Source: REEB95 sp035632395
GTDB lineage: Bacteria; Pseudomonadota; Alphaproteobacteria; ATCC43930; CGMCC-115725
Direction: 5' to 3'
DNA length: 7,232 nt
NCBI GenBank assembly: GCA_035632395.1
Contig: DASQGX010000256.1
Location: 1-7,232 of the forward strand
Below are positions 6,951 to 7,232 of this stretch, one piece after another. How positions within the stretch are numbered: position 1 is the stretch's first letter; each line of letters begins with the position of its first letter. Under the pieces are notes generated by a model, which worked only from the letters and a program-made list of their open reading frames with translations, was not told the DNA's origin and did not search any database. The translations under genes were made by a program, and so were the position numbers.

Positions 6951-7232
6951 ATGACCGCCAGAAAATCGACGACCAAACCCCGCGCCAAGCGCCGCCACTC
7001 GGCCCATGCGCAGCCGCCAATCGAGCGGCTGCTCGCGGTCATGGCGCGGCTCCGCGATCCGGACACCGGCTGTCCGTGGGACCGTGAACAGAATTTCGCG
7101 ACCATCGCGCCGTATACCATCGAGGAAGCTTACGAGGTCGCCGAAGCCGCCGAACGCGGCGCCATGCCCGAACTCAAAGAAGAACTTGGCGATCTGCTCC
7201 TCCAGGTCGCGTTCCACGCCCGTATGGCCGAG
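6951..7232 (+). CDS. mazG: MazG nucleoside triphosphate pyrophosphohydrolase (3' partial)
   Basis: The first 94 codons of MazG are present, running off the window edge. MazG hydrolyses (d)NTPs to monophosphates plus pyrophosphate, cleaning aberrant nucleotides and, in E. coli, modulating the stress nucleotide pool. Visible motifs match the family: CPWDREQ (Cys41-), APYTIEEAYEVAEA with the EExxE metal-binding set Glu58, Glu59 and Glu62, and EELGDLLLQVAFHA with the ExxD pair Glu78-Asp81. A basic, low-complexity N-terminal extension of about 20 residues (MTARKSTTKPRAKRRHS) precedes the conserved core. The ATG at 6951 is chosen because an in-frame TAA lies at 6921-6923 with no ATG between, and GGAG at 6938-6941 is well spaced. 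It is separated from the MBL-fold gene by 189 bases, so it probably has its own promoter. The second half of the protein is outside the window. Confidence 0.95.
   Translation, partial: MTARKSTTKPRAKRRHSAHAQPPIERLLAVMARLRDPDTGCPWDREQNFATIAPYTIEEAYEVAEAAERGAMPELKEELGDLLLQVAFHARMAE

Noticed and set aside
1..7232. CRISPR array, insertion sequence, tRNA, prophage or attachment site
   Set aside because: No regularly spaced direct repeats, transposase, terminal inverted repeats, cloverleaf or integrase was seen; apart from short gaps the window is filled by the five genes described.

Overview
The window is GC-rich and densely coded, with every supported gene on the + strand. The codon use, the receiver/kinase types and the proteins themselves suggest an alphaproteobacterium, possibly of the Hyphomicrobiales (Bradyrhizobium/Rhodopseudomonas-like). 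That placement is inference from sequence style; no rRNA or other marker gene is present.

Region 1 (nt 1-5152) is a two-gene signalling module. A very large hybrid histidine kinase, cut off by the left edge, carries a poly-HAMP array, a GAF domain, a coiled coil, a HisKA/HATPase core and three C-terminal receiver domains. Fifteen bases after its stop, in the same reading frame, a second gene encodes a soluble receiver-kinase-receiver protein. Together they have two kinase cores and five receivers. No Hpt phosphotransfer domain or DNA-binding output is visible in the window, so the output must lie elsewhere.

Region 2 (nt 5187-7232) is housekeeping: a TatD-family metal-dependent nuclease/hydrolase, a PhnP-like metallo-beta-lactamase-fold hydrolase whose Shine-Dalgarno overlaps the tatD stop, and, after a 189-base gap, the first 94 codons of mazG (nucleoside triphosphate pyrophosphohydrolase), which run off the right edge. 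The gap contains an AT-rich dyad and two mutually exclusive small hairpins. Inverted repeats also span the stop codons of the second kinase gene and of the MBL-fold gene.

No clearly undescribed system is visible. The most notable signal is a sharp change in third-position composition near nt 442 inside the HAMP array, where the protein repeat is nearly invariant. It points to intragenic recombination or an assembly join. Other points are a receiver domain lacking the conserved lysine, and possible RNA structure upstream of mazG.
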